Positions 16,730 through 24,774 of a stretch of 56,183 nt of DNA are shown here, in pieces; positions within the stretch are counted from its first letter, which is position 1, and every line of letters begins with the position of its first letter. The stretch comes from Rhodospirillales bacterium (GTDB taxonomy: Bacteria; Pseudomonadota; Alphaproteobacteria; Rhodospirillales; JAPHRK01). A program made the position numbers and the translations under genes. A model generated the notes under the pieces. The model was not told the DNA's origin and did not search any database. It saw only the letters and a program-made list of their open reading frames with translations. Location of the stretch: positions 1-56,183 of the forward strand of contig JAPHRK010000058.1 in NCBI GenBank assembly GCA_026196105.1, given 5' to 3'.

Positions 16730-17497
16730 TTGCCTTTGAAAACGCTCATTTACCAATCTTACCGTACTGAAAATGTCCCTTCCTGGATAAGCTTTTGCAT
16801 GAATTCTGTTCAGGCATGGGCCAGTTTAAGGGGGTGGAATTACCAACTCGTAGGGGATGAAATTTTTGATCTCACCCCTGATTGGTATAGAGAAAAGACA
16901 GCGGGTCGTTTGCCCATTCAAACAGATTTAGGCCGTCTCATCTTAGCCAGAAACTTGCTGGCAGAGGGTTATGAGCGCGTTGTGTGGCTTGATGCCGATG
17001 CGCTGGTTTTTAACCCGAATGAGCTTACGATCGATATCACTGATGAGTTTGCTTTTGGGCGGGAGGTTTGGGTCCAGTATGATAAAAAAAGGCAGTTAAA
17101 GGCCTATAAAAATGCCCATAATGCTCTGTGTGTCTTTACTCAAGGCAACAGTTTTCTCGATTTTTATATCTACACGGCTCAAGCCATTATCAAAAAGCAC
17201 CAAGGGGGACTGGCCCCCCAAATCGTTGGACCAAAGCTTTTAACCTCGCTCCATAATACCATTGGCTTTCCCCTTATTGATGACGTTGGGATGTTAAGCC
17301 CCTTAGTCATGAAAGATGTGGTTAACGGTGGTGGAGTTGCTCTTGACCTATTGAAGCAAAACACCCCGACATCAATGAAGGCGGCGAACCTCTCATCATC
17401 TCTGGATGGGCAAGAGACCGATTTGGTTGAGGTTAACGAAGCCTTGTTTGAACAAGTATGCCAACGTTTAACCAAAACCGGCTCTCTAGACCTTTAA
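16730..17497 (+). CDS. Glycosyltransferase-like protein (nucleotide-diphospho-sugar transferase fold)
   Basis: A 255-residue protein. TLIYQSYRTENVPSWI, TDLGRLILARNLLAEGYERV and VVWLDADALVF form the pattern of GT-A-type transferases, the last containing a DxD metal site. Conserved sequence begins before the first internal ATG (codon 24), so translation must start at a non-ATG codon; TTG 16730 or TTG 16736 are the candidates and neither has a strong Shine-Dalgarno. No polysaccharide genes are adjacent, so donor and acceptor are unknown. It converges with the acyl-CoA dehydrogenase gene, 3 nt apart. Confidence 0.7.
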   Translation: MPLKTLIYQSYRTENVPSWISFCMNSVQAWASLRGWNYQLVGDEIFDLTPDWYREKTAGRLPIQTDLGRLILARNLLAEGYERVVWLDADALVFNPNELTIDITDEFAFGREVWVQYDKKRQLKAYKNAHNALCVFTQGNSFLDFYIYTAQAIIKKHQGGLAPQIVGPKLLTSLHNTIGFPLIDDVGMLSPLVMKDVVNGGGVALDLLKQNTPTSMKAANLSSSLDGQETDLVEVNEALFEQVCQRLTKTGSLDL

Positions 17498-17500
17498 TCT

Positions 17501-18700
17501 TTATTCTTTCAACAATTCGCCGCTAATAATGATTTTGCGCACTTCGTTGGTACCAGCACCAATTTCCATGAGCTTAATACCGCGATAAAGACGATTAATC
17601 TCAGATTCCCACAAGAACCCTGCACCCCCAAATATCTGCACCGCTTCATCAATAATCTTCTTGGAATTTTCAGCCGCAAACAAGATCGCTGCCGCTGATA
17701 TTTTGTGGATGTCACCACGGCCGCCGCCGCCTTTTTCTAAATCATTGCAAGCGACTGCGGTGCGATAGACAAGGGAACGCATGGCTTCAAGGGAGGTGTA
17801 CATTTCAGCCAGCTTCGCTTGGATCATTTGAAATGCCGCAATAGGTTTGCCAAATTGTTGGCGGGTTTTGGCATATTCTAAAGCTAGCTCTAAAGCTCTT
17901 TCAGTCGTACCAAGGGCGCTAACCGCAAAGAAAGTACGCTCTAGATCAAGGCCAGACATGACTATTGCTACGCCAGTGTTTTCTTCACCCACTAGATTTT
18001 CGGCGGGTACTTTACAATTATCAAAAACCAGCTCTCCTGTTGGGCTGCCGCGATAGCCCATTTTTGTGAGCTTCTGGGCTACGGTAAACCCAGGCATGCC
18101 TTTTTCAATAATAAAGGCGGAAATTCCTTTTGCGCCAAGGTCAGGGTTGGTTTTAGCATAAACCAACAACACGTCGGCATTAGGCCCGTTGGTGATGAAC
18201 ATCTTTGAGCCGTTGAGGATGTAATAATCCCCTTCGCGTTTGGCTGTGGTGCGCATAGAGCCCAGGGCATCTGAGCCTGCCCCTGGTTCAGTCAGGCCTA
18301 AAGCACCAATTTTTGTGCCGTCACAGAGGCCAGGGAGATATTTTTTCTTTTGGGCTTCGGTGGCGTTTCTCAGGATATTATTGACGCAAAGATTGTCATG
18401 AGCCCCGTAACTCAGGGAAATTGCTGGATTCCATTTGGCGATAGATTGCAAGATCAAGGTGCTGGCAAAAAAATCCATACCCGCTCCACCATATTCCTCT
18501 GGCACAGTAACACCTAAATAACCAACAGAGGCGAGTTTTTGATAAACATCCTCAGGCCACCATTCTTCATTGTCCATCTTCTCTTGGTAATCATAAAGTT
18601 GCTCGCGGGCGAAACGGTCTGATTGATCCAAAACTTCTTGATATTCTGGGGTTAATTCATATCCAGGGAGAGGGCCAAGTGCCCCTTCAAGGTTTGTCAT
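17501..18700 (-). CDS. Isovaleryl-CoA dehydrogenase-like acyl-CoA dehydrogenase
   Basis: A 399-residue FAD enzyme of the acyl-CoA dehydrogenase family, oxidising a branched acyl-CoA to the 2-enoyl-CoA with electron transfer flavoprotein as acceptor. SYGAHDNLCVNNILRNA, GALGLTEPGAGSDALGS, FITNGPNADVLLVYAKT and the tail YEIGAGTNEVRKI-type ending (here MEIGAGTNEVRKI) are IVD blocks. The base is expected to be the Glu in SGLDLER, the IVD-specific location, because the usual C-terminal Glu position reads GAGTNE. It is the last gene of the carboxylase operon, 16 nt after the carboxyltransferase. A citronellyl-CoA dehydrogenase role is the main alternative. Confidence 0.88.
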   Translation of the reverse strand: MTNLEGALGPLPGYELTPEYQEVLDQSDRFAREQLYDYQEKMDNEEWWPEDVYQKLASVGYLGVTVPEEYGGAGMDFFASTLILQSIAKWNPAISLSYGAHDNLCVNNILRNATEAQKKKYLPGLCDGTKIGALGLTEPGAGSDALGSMRTTAKREGDYYILNGSKMFITNGPNADVLLVYAKTNPDLGAKGISAFIIEKGMPGFTVAQKLTKMGYRGSPTGELVFDNCKVPAENLVGEENTGVAIVMSGLDLERTFFAVSALGTTERALELALEYAKTRQQFGKPIAAFQMIQAKLAEMYTSLEAMRSLVYRTAVACNDLEKGGGGRGDIHKISAAAILFAAENSKKIIDEAVQIFGGAGFLWESEINRLYRGIKLMEIGAGTNEVRKIIISGELLKE

Positions 18701-18716
18701 TAATTTTATCTCCGAC

Positions 18717-20324
18717 CTAGAATCTTAGGTATCCATTGGGGTTTCGTTCAATAGGCGCGTTTAGCGCCGCGCTGATACCGATGCCAAGTGCGTTACGGGT
18801 ATCAAGAGGATCAATCACCCCATCGTCCCAAAGCTCAGACGTTGCGTAGTAAGAAGAACTTTGGCGCACAGATTCTGCTAACACTGGTTTTTGGATAGCC
18901 TCAATTTCTTCCGGCGACAGGGTTTTTCCTTCGCGCTTTAACTGCATGACTTTCACCATGGTCAGAGTCTTTGCCGCTTGCTCACCGCCCATTACGCCAA
19001 TTTGTGAGTTAGGCCAGGTATAAAGGAAGCGTGCATCGTAAGCCCTGCCGCACATGGCATAGTTTCCAGCACCGAAGGAGCCGTTGACCAAAACCGTGAA
19101 CTTAGGCACATCTACCCCAACTTGGGTCATGATCATCTTGGCCCCGTCTTTGGTAATGCCGAGGCGCTCATACTCTTTGCCGATCATAAAGCCTGTGATG
19201 TTTTGTAAGAAAACCAAGGGCACTTTGTCTCGATTGCAAAGCTGCATGAAGTTGGTAGCTTTGTGAGCGCTGTCGCTAAACAAGACACCGTTATTGCCTA
19301 AGATGCCGACTTTATAACCCCAAATTCGGGCATAACCACAAACCAAGGTGGTGCCAATATCAGGTTGGTACTCATGAAAGCGGGAGCCATCAACCATCCG
19401 GGCGATAACTTCGCGCATATCAAATTGCTTTTTGATATCATCAGGGATGATGCCGTAAAGCTCTTTAGGGTCGTAATAAGGGTCTTCTGGCTTTTCCCAA
19501 TCGATTGTCGTTTTTTCCATTTTGGGGAAAATACCAACAATTTCTCGAGCCTTAGCAATGGCTTCGTCCTCGGTGTCGGCAGGGTAGTCAGCCGTGCCGC
19601 TGATTTGAGTGTGAACATCGCAGCCGCCAAGCTCGTCAGCGGTTACATCTTCGCCCGTTGCCGCTTTGACGAGAGGTGGGCCACCGAGGAAGATGCCGCC
19701 AGTGCCGCGCACAATAACGGAATAATCAGACAGGGCTGGGACATAAGCCCCGCCAGCTGTGCAATGCCCCAGGACGATGGCTACTTGGGGGATGCCCATT
19801 TTGCTGAGCATGGCTTGGTGACGAAAGGTTCGCCCCCCATGATTTTTGTCAGGGAAGATTTCTGCTTGCAGAGGAAGGAAAGCCCCAGCGCTATCCACCA
19901 GATGAACAACAGGAAGCCTGTTCTCCAAGGCGATTTCCAAAGCCCGGATAGCTTTTTTGACAGACAGGGGATAAAGCGCCCCGCCTTTAACCGAGCTATC
20001 TGACGCACTGACCACCACTTCCCGTCCATTGACAATGCCAATGCCCGTAATCAAACCAGCGGCAGGAACTTCACCTTTATAAGATTGGTTAGCGGCAAGG
20101 CTGGAGAATTCCAGGAAAGGGGTGCCGGGATCGAGCAGCTTTTCAATACGATCACGGACAAACTGTTTGCCATGTTTAGCAAGGCGGTCCAGGTCCCGTT
20201 GAGGGCGCTTATAGCGTGCTGCATTTTGTTTTTGGTGAAAGTCTTTCAGCAGGGCCTCGTTGTGGGCTTTGTAGGTTTTGAAGACTTCCGAATTGGTGTC
20301 AATTTTTGAATTAAATCTCTGCAT
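18717..20324 (-). CDS. Acyl-CoA carboxylase carboxyltransferase subunit (methylcrotonyl-CoA carboxylase beta-like)
   Basis: A 535-residue crotonase-fold carboxyltransferase that moves CO2 from biotin to an acyl-CoA; the length equals that of MCC beta subunits. Blocks are VKGGALYPLSVKKAIRALE, CTAGGAYVPALSDYSVIVRG, FLGGPPLVKAATGEDVTADE, NITGFMIGKEYE and GSFGAGNYAMCGRAYD. Some positions differ from standard MCC beta: FPDKNHGGRTFRHQ where MCC usually has HFGRIF, and SDYSV as in geranyl-CoA carboxylases. Substrate could therefore be 3-methylcrotonyl-CoA, geranyl-CoA or a related enoyl-CoA. It follows the biotin carrier gene by 4 nt. Confidence 0.9.
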   Translation of the reverse strand: MQRFNSKIDTNSEVFKTYKAHNEALLKDFHQKQNAARYKRPQRDLDRLAKHGKQFVRDRIEKLLDPGTPFLEFSSLAANQSYKGEVPAAGLITGIGIVNGREVVVSASDSSVKGGALYPLSVKKAIRALEIALENRLPVVHLVDSAGAFLPLQAEIFPDKNHGGRTFRHQAMLSKMGIPQVAIVLGHCTAGGAYVPALSDYSVIVRGTGGIFLGGPPLVKAATGEDVTADELGGCDVHTQISGTADYPADTEDEAIAKAREIVGIFPKMEKTTIDWEKPEDPYYDPKELYGIIPDDIKKQFDMREVIARMVDGSRFHEYQPDIGTTLVCGYARIWGYKVGILGNNGVLFSDSAHKATNFMQLCNRDKVPLVFLQNITGFMIGKEYERLGITKDGAKMIMTQVGVDVPKFTVLVNGSFGAGNYAMCGRAYDARFLYTWPNSQIGVMGGEQAAKTLTMVKVMQLKREGKTLSPEEIEAIQKPVLAESVRQSSSYYATSELWDDGVIDPLDTRNALGIGISAALNAPIERNPNGYLRF

Positions 20325-20328
20325 TGTC

Positions 20329-20838
20329 TTATTCCTCCTCCGGCTCTAAGGAGACCAGAAAGTCCCCCCGGTCGAAGGTGTCGCCTTCTTTTAAATTAAC
20401 TTCCGCAACCACCCCATCGCGCCAAGCGCTGATAGTGGTTTGCAATTTCATACTTTCAATAACCAGGAGCGTGGCGCCTTTTGAAATGGTGTCGCCAGCA
20501 CTAACAGAGATGGAAACCACCGTTCCTGGCATAGGAGCAGTTGAGTTATCACCTCCTTCTGCCGCTTCTGAAGCAGCGCGCAGGAGCGGGTCGGTCAGAC
20601 TCACTTTATGAGCTTGCCTACCGAAGTGAACAAACACATTGTCTCCTTCAGCAGCAAGTTGCACACGATAAGGTTTGTCGGCAATTGTCAGGATATGCTC
20701 GGCCCCTTGGACTTGCCTAAGGTTAGCTTCATGGGTGGTGTCTCCCAAGGTTACTTGAAAGTTCCTCCCGCGCCGGGCGACCAGGAAGGTTTTGCATTCG
20801 CCTTTGAGTTCGAGTTCTCTTTGCATCAGTTTCTCCAT
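20329..20838 (-). CDS. Biotin carboxyl carrier part of acyl-CoA carboxylase alpha (separate frame)
   Basis: A 169-residue product. Residues 1-95 look like the latter part of the BT (biotin carboxylase-transferase linking) domain, beta-rich, and 100-167 form a biotinyl domain (APMPGTVVSISVSAGDTISK) with the biotinylated Lys131 in ESMKL. In MCC and related carboxylases this segment is the C-terminal part of one alpha chain. Here its reading frame overlaps the end of the biotin carboxylase gene; the ATG at 20826 shares a base with that gene's stop (TGATG) and has GGAG upstream, so start may be 20826 or 20838. A one-base shift would fuse the two parts. Confidence 0.85.
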   Translation of the reverse strand: MEKLMQRELELKGECKTFLVARRGRNFQVTLGDTTHEANLRQVQGAEHILTIADKPYRVQLAAEGDNVFVHFGRQAHKVSLTDPLLRAASEAAEGGDNSTAPMPGTVVSISVSAGDTISKGATLLVIESMKLQTTISAWRDGVVAEVNLKEGDTFDRGDFLVSLEPEEE

Positions 20839-22304
20839 GCGCCAATAGCTGAATAGGGCAAAGGCGCTTCGGGGATGGACCCAGCCCCTGCTTGGACAAA
20901 GAGGGCTGCAGCAACCAGCACGACCTCTTCATCGCTTAGTTCTAAATCCGATGGCACAAGCTCCGCTTGGGCCTCCTCTAGAGTGCCCGTGTGGTAGGAG
21001 CCCGAGCGGAAAGCCTGATGATCAAGGACCCGGGCCATATAAGCGGTGTTCGTGGTAACGCCTAGAATAGCAGTATTGTTTAATGCCATAATAGCGCGGC
21101 CAATGGCTTGGTTCCGGTCTTTGCCGTGGGTAATAACTTTAGATAACATTGGGTCAAAAGAGGCCGTTACAGAACCACCTTCAACAATACCACTATCAAC
21201 CCGCACACCTGGCCCTGTAGGTTCTTTGAGAGACAAAATGTTACCGATAGCAGGTAGGAAGCCTTCGTCTGCATCTTCGGCATATACCCGACATTCGATT
21301 GAATGCCCCGTAGCAGTGATTTGGTCTTGGGACAGGCTCAAGCCTTTTCCTTCAGCGAGAGTGATTTGCTCAACTACTAAGTCCACCCCGGTAATCATTT
21401 CGGTTACCGGGTGCTCGACCTGAAGGCGGGTGTTCATTTCAAGGAAGTAGAATTCCGCATCAGGGGCGAGGATAAATTCAACTGTTCCGGCGTTCAGGTA
21501 CTTAGAGGCTTTGGTAATGCCAACAGCTACGTTGCAAATCTTTTGCCGTAATTCATCAGATAATGCTGGGGAAGGAGATTCTTCGATAATTTTTTGGAAC
21601 CGTCGTTGAACGGAACATTCACGCTCAAATAAATGAACTGCATTTCCTTTGCCATCGCCCAGGACTTGAACTTCAATATGGCGAGGGTTGATGATGTAGC
21701 GTTCCGCATAGATCGCGCCATTGCCGAAATAACGTTCGGCTTCATTGGCCGCTGTGGTAGCTTTAGCCTCAAGTTCGCTTGCACTCTCGACGATCTGCAT
21801 GCCTTTGCCCCCACCACCTGCGCTGGCTTTTATTAATAAGGGAAAACCAATTTGAGTTGCCTCACGGACAAAGCTTTTTATGTCTCCAGTGAAGGGTACG
21901 GAAGGAGAAATAGGGAAGCCTTGTTTCTCAACAAACTCCCGTGAGGCCATTTTGTCACCCATCAAACGAATGGAGTCAGGTTGTGGGCCAATAAAGACGA
22001 TCCCGGCGGAAGAAACAGCATCGGCAAATTCAGCGTTCTCTGACAGAAAGCCATAACCAGGGTGAATTGCATCCGCGCCGCTTTCACTGGCAACACGTAA
22101 AACCTCGTTAGCGTCTAGATAAGCTCCCACCGGTGTTTCACCGATGATTTCCATGGCCTCGTCAGCCTCACGAACAGCAAGGCTATCTCGGTCTAAGGCG
22201 TGATAGAGAACGACAGATGGAATCCCAAGGGTTTTAAGACTTCTGACGACCCTTACAGCAATTTCGCCTCGGTTGGCGATTAGAACTTTTGTTATCTCAC
22301 TCAT
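20826..22304 (-). CDS. Acyl-CoA carboxylase biotin carboxylase part (MCC alpha N-terminal)
   Basis: A 492-residue ATP-grasp enzyme that carboxylates biotin. The N-terminal domain starts KVLIANRGEIAVRVVRSLK; the glycine-rich ATP loop is KASAGGGGKGMQIV; catalytic and bicarbonate residues lie in EMNTRLQVEHPVTEM. After residue ~447 the chain enters the BT linker region and stops at GAIGAWRN-like residues (AIGAWRN), a point that in one-chain alpha subunits is inside the BT domain. Together with the following 169-residue product it totals about 660 residues, the length of a normal alpha subunit. It begins 6 nt after the upstream crotonase gene. Confidence 0.9.
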   Translation of the reverse strand: MSEITKVLIANRGEIAVRVVRSLKTLGIPSVVLYHALDRDSLAVREADEAMEIIGETPVGAYLDANEVLRVASESGADAIHPGYGFLSENAEFADAVSSAGIVFIGPQPDSIRLMGDKMASREFVEKQGFPISPSVPFTGDIKSFVREATQIGFPLLIKASAGGGGKGMQIVESASELEAKATTAANEAERYFGNGAIYAERYIINPRHIEVQVLGDGKGNAVHLFERECSVQRRFQKIIEESPSPALSDELRQKICNVAVGITKASKYLNAGTVEFILAPDAEFYFLEMNTRLQVEHPVTEMITGVDLVVEQITLAEGKGLSLSQDQITATGHSIECRVYAEDADEGFLPAIGNILSLKEPTGPGVRVDSGIVEGGSVTASFDPMLSKVITHGKDRNQAIGRAIMALNNTAILGVTTNTAYMARVLDHQAFRSGSYHTGTLEEAQAELVPSDLELSDEEVVLVAAALFVQAGAGSIPEAPLPYSAIGAWRN

Positions 22305-22310
22305 GTTTTC

Positions 22311-23105
22311 CTATTTCCCTTTGAAAGAAGCGGGGCGTTTTTCGATGAAAGCGGTAACCCCTTCTTTGAAATCTTTGGTTTTACCAAGTAGCCCTTGGAA
22401 CCCGGTTTCTAAATCTAGTTGTTCGTCGAGGCTGTTGTTGAGTGCTGCTGCCATGGAGCGTTTGATCATGCCATACGCACGGGTTGGACCTTGGGCAAGG
22501 CGTTCAGCAAGTGTAGTCGCCTCATCCATCAGTTTGTCATCTTCAACACATTTCCAAATCATTCCCCAGTCAGCGGCTTGTTGGGCGGGGATGGTGTCGC
22601 CAGTGAGGGCGAGGCCGATAGCGCGGGCAATGCCAACTTTTTGTGGAAGAAAGAAGGTGCTTCCCGCATCAGGCATCAGGCCGATACGCGTGAAAACCTG
22701 AGTGAAAGAGGCTGATCTAGCAGCCAAGATAATATCGCCTACGAGTGCAAAGCTCATACCTGCCCCAGCAGCTATGCCATTTACGGCACAAATGATGGGT
22801 TTTTCCATTTTGCGCATTTTGCGAATAAGAGGATTATAATTTTCATCCAACCCTTTGATAATATCTATATCATGAAGATCAGCAGTACCTGATTGCATTT
22901 CAACTAAATTGGCTCCAGCAGAAAAGCTACGACCAGACCCTGTTAAAATGATAGCCCTGATCTCGTCATCATTATCGATAACATTTATGGCGTCTGCCAA
23001 ATCATTGAGAATGCCACTGGATAAGGCATTCAGGCTGTCGGGTTCATTGAAGGTGATCTTCGCCACCCCGTTGGCTTTTTCAAAAAGGATGTGGTTATAA
23101 CTCAT
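22311..23105 (-). CDS. Enoyl-CoA hydratase/isomerase family protein (PaaG-like)
   Basis: A 264-residue crotonase. Start 23105 (MSYNHILFEKANG) is chosen because GGAGACA precedes it; the frame is open to 23120. The oxyanion-hole blocks are SFSAGANLVEMQ and NGIAAGAGMSFALVGD; IGLMPDAGSTFFLPQKVG and KRPASFKGK resemble PaaG-type epoxyphenylacetyl-CoA isomerases, in which an Asp replaces one hydratase Glu. By position it fills the place of the 3-methylglutaconyl-CoA (LiuC) or isohexenylglutaconyl-CoA (AtuE) hydratase in carboxylase operons. Sequence and context thus point to different activities, and the activity is unresolved. Confidence 0.85.
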   Translation of the reverse strand: MSYNHILFEKANGVAKITFNEPDSLNALSSGILNDLADAINVIDNDDEIRAIILTGSGRSFSAGANLVEMQSGTADLHDIDIIKGLDENYNPLIRKMRKMEKPIICAVNGIAAGAGMSFALVGDIILAARSASFTQVFTRIGLMPDAGSTFFLPQKVGIARAIGLALTGDTIPAQQAADWGMIWKCVEDDKLMDEATTLAERLAQGPTRAYGMIKRSMAAALNNSLDEQLDLETGFQGLLGKTKDFKEGVTAFIEKRPASFKGK

Positions 23106-23135
23106 TGTCTCCATTTCCATTTTTTATTTATCAAT

Positions 23136-23149
23136 CAACCAGTCGGTAG
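23136..23149. promoter_or_regulatory. Putative TetR operator in the carboxylase operon promoter
   Basis: CAACCAGTCGGTAG matches the palindrome at 23887-23900 in 12 of 14 positions. It lies between the TetR stop and the first crotonase start, 31 nt upstream of the latter. On the minus strand TTTAAC and ATAAAT with a 17-nt spacer could form -35/-10 boxes around it. Confidence 0.6.
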
Positions 23150-23197
23150 TTAAATTTAGTAAATATTATGCAAGATTTAAAATATAGCCTTTAAACT

Positions 23198-23836
23198 TTA
23201 GCCTAACTCTTTGAAAGCCTTTTTCTTCAGCAGGGAGCGCAGCAAATGTTGCAATGTTTCTTCCCTGAAATCAGGTAAGGCTTTACCCGGGGCCCACTCC
23301 ATAACCTTCCCAATAGTAGGAAGCCCTAAGACGAAATAGCTGATTGAGCCAATAACGTGATAGAGGAATAGCTCTGCATTGCATGACCTGAAACTGCCAT
23401 GTTTTTGCCCCTTAGCGATCACCCGGCTGAGGCGGTACATTGAATCCGCAAGATGCCAACGTTCAATGTCATTAACCCGGTCTAGGTTATCCATCATTTC
23501 GCGCATAATAATTCGGGCGTAATCGGTGCGTTCCTGTGCCCAATCGAAATAGGCGTTGTAAAGGGCAACGAAACGATCAACATCGCTACCGCTCACATTT
23601 TCAACATGAACTACCACCTCGCCAATCTTCTCAGCAATGCGGTCAATTACCGCGACATAAAGGCGGCCTTTGCTCGGAAAGTGATAAAGGAGTGAAGCGT
23701 TGGAAATGCCGACTTCGCCCCCAATTTCGCGCAATCCTGCACCGTAGAAACCTTTTTCAGCAAAGAGCCTTTCAGCTGCTTGAAGGATTTTTTCTTTGGT
23801 TTCCGCACCTGCGGTTGTCTGCCTTGAACCTGCCAT
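23198..23836 (-). CDS. TetR-family transcriptional regulator of the acyl-CoA island
   Basis: A 212-residue regulator with the TetR helix-turn-helix at residues about 12-60 (KEKILQAAERLFAEKGFYG, ISNASLLYHFPSKGRLY) and a C-terminal ligand-binding domain with extra tryptophan/tyrosine-rich helices (RIIMREMMDNLDRVNDIERW). TetR regulators of this kind in acyl-CoA gene sets commonly sense an acyl-CoA. It is divergent from a crotonase gene and upstream of the carboxylase operon; matching palindromes lie in both promoters and in that of the Liv importer operon, so it is the likely local repressor of all three. Confidence 0.9.
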   Translation of the reverse strand: MAGSRQTTAGAETKEKILQAAERLFAEKGFYGAGLREIGGEVGISNASLLYHFPSKGRLYVAVIDRIAEKIGEVVVHVENVSGSDVDRFVALYNAYFDWAQERTDYARIIMREMMDNLDRVNDIERWHLADSMYRLSRVIAKGQKHGSFRSCNAELFLYHVIGSISYFVLGLPTIGKVMEWAPGKALPDFREETLQHLLRSLLKKKAFKELG

Positions 23837-23886
23837 AATATCCCCACCATTTTTATGTTTATCGGAAATTAGGTTGTTTTTTTTGC

Positions 23887-23900
23887 CTACCAGTTGGTAG
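23887..23900. promoter_or_regulatory. Putative TetR operator in the TetR/crotonase divergent promoter
   Basis: CTACCAGTTGGTAG is a perfect palindrome of 6-bp arms with a GT centre. It lies 50 nt upstream of the TetR start and 47 nt upstream of the crotonase start, so one bound repressor could control both directions. Confidence 0.7.
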
Positions 23901-23947
23901 AGTTAACATCAATTTGAGTTGAAAAGTCAAGCAGGGAGCGAAAAATC

Positions 23948-24712
23948 ATGTCAGTTTCAGTGGAAAAAAGAGGGCCTGTAACCACGATTATCCTTGATCG
24001 ACCGGATGTTCGTAACGCTGTTGATGGGCCGACAGCACAGGCTTTAGCAGATGCTTTTAGAGAATTTGAAAATGATGAAACGGCAAAAGTTGGGGTTTTT
24101 TATGGTTCTAACGGAACTTTTTGTGCTGGAGCTGATCTGAAAGCCTTTGCGGATGTCTCCCGCCGAAACCGATTGGAGTTGGAGGGTGACGGCCCTATGG
24201 GGGTGAGCCGGATGAGGCTGTCAAAACCGGTCATCGGGGCTATTTCGGGGTATGCCGTGGCTGGGGGAATGGAATTAGCTCTGTGGTGTGATATGCGAGT
24301 CGTTGAGGAAGATGCAGTTTTTGGCATCTTTTGTCGCCGCTGGGGTGTCCCCTTAATTGATGGTGGTACGATTCGCCTTCCAAGAATTATTGGCATGGGG
24401 CGAGCTCTGGATCTCATCCTCACCGGGCGGCCTGTAAAAGCTGATGAGGCATATTTGATGGGTTTAGCAAATCGAGTTGTTGCTAAAGGGACGGCACGTG
24501 AAGAGGCTGAAGTGCTAGCTTTGGAAATTTCAAACTTTCCACAGTTATGTATGAAAAGTGACCGCCAATCAGCTTATGAGCAACAAGGATTGTCGATGGA
24601 GGAGGCTCTGCGTAACGAGTTTGCCCTTAGTGTTCAGGTTGTTGAAAAAGAAAGTATAGCAGGAGCGGCGGTCTTTGCAGGAGGAAAGGGGCGTGGAGGG
24701 TCTTTTGATTAA
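23948..24712 (+). CDS. Crotonase/enoyl-CoA hydratase family protein
   Basis: A 254-residue crotonase with GGGAGCG upstream of the ATG. The CoA-binding and oxyanion-hole blocks are present (NGTFCAGADLKAF, ISGYAVAGGMELALWCDMRV). The position that usually carries the first catalytic Glu of hydratases reads FGIFCRRWGVPLIDGGTIRL, with Cys/Arg instead, which marks a large subgroup of uncertain activity rather than a classical hydratase. It is divergent from the TetR gene and may be co-transcribed with merR downstream, although merR has its own palindrome. Confidence 0.87.
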   Translation: MSVSVEKRGPVTTIILDRPDVRNAVDGPTAQALADAFREFENDETAKVGVFYGSNGTFCAGADLKAFADVSRRNRLELEGDGPMGVSRMRLSKPVIGAISGYAVAGGMELALWCDMRVVEEDAVFGIFCRRWGVPLIDGGTIRLPRIIGMGRALDLILTGRPVKADEAYLMGLANRVVAKGTAREEAEVLALEISNFPQLCMKSDRQSAYEQQGLSMEEALRNEFALSVQVVEKESIAGAAVFAGGKGRGGSFD

Positions 24713-24715
24713 GAT

Positions 24716-24733
24716 GATTACCTAAAGGTAATC
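24716..24733. promoter_or_regulatory. Putative MerR operator upstream of merR
   Basis: GATTACCT-AA-AGGTAATC is an 18-bp perfect palindrome lying 3 nt after the crotonase stop and 41 nt before the merR ATG. The same 7-bp arms recur at 32706-32721. A shorter palindrome, TTACCGGTAA, follows at 24753-24762. Confidence 0.7.
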
Positions 24734-24774
24734 CTATTGCCTTTAGGGGAAGTTACCGGTAATGTTTTTCCATT

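Noticed and set aside
19365-20003. 212-codon plus-strand open frame
   Set aside because: Antisense to the carboxyltransferase gene, without any family pattern.
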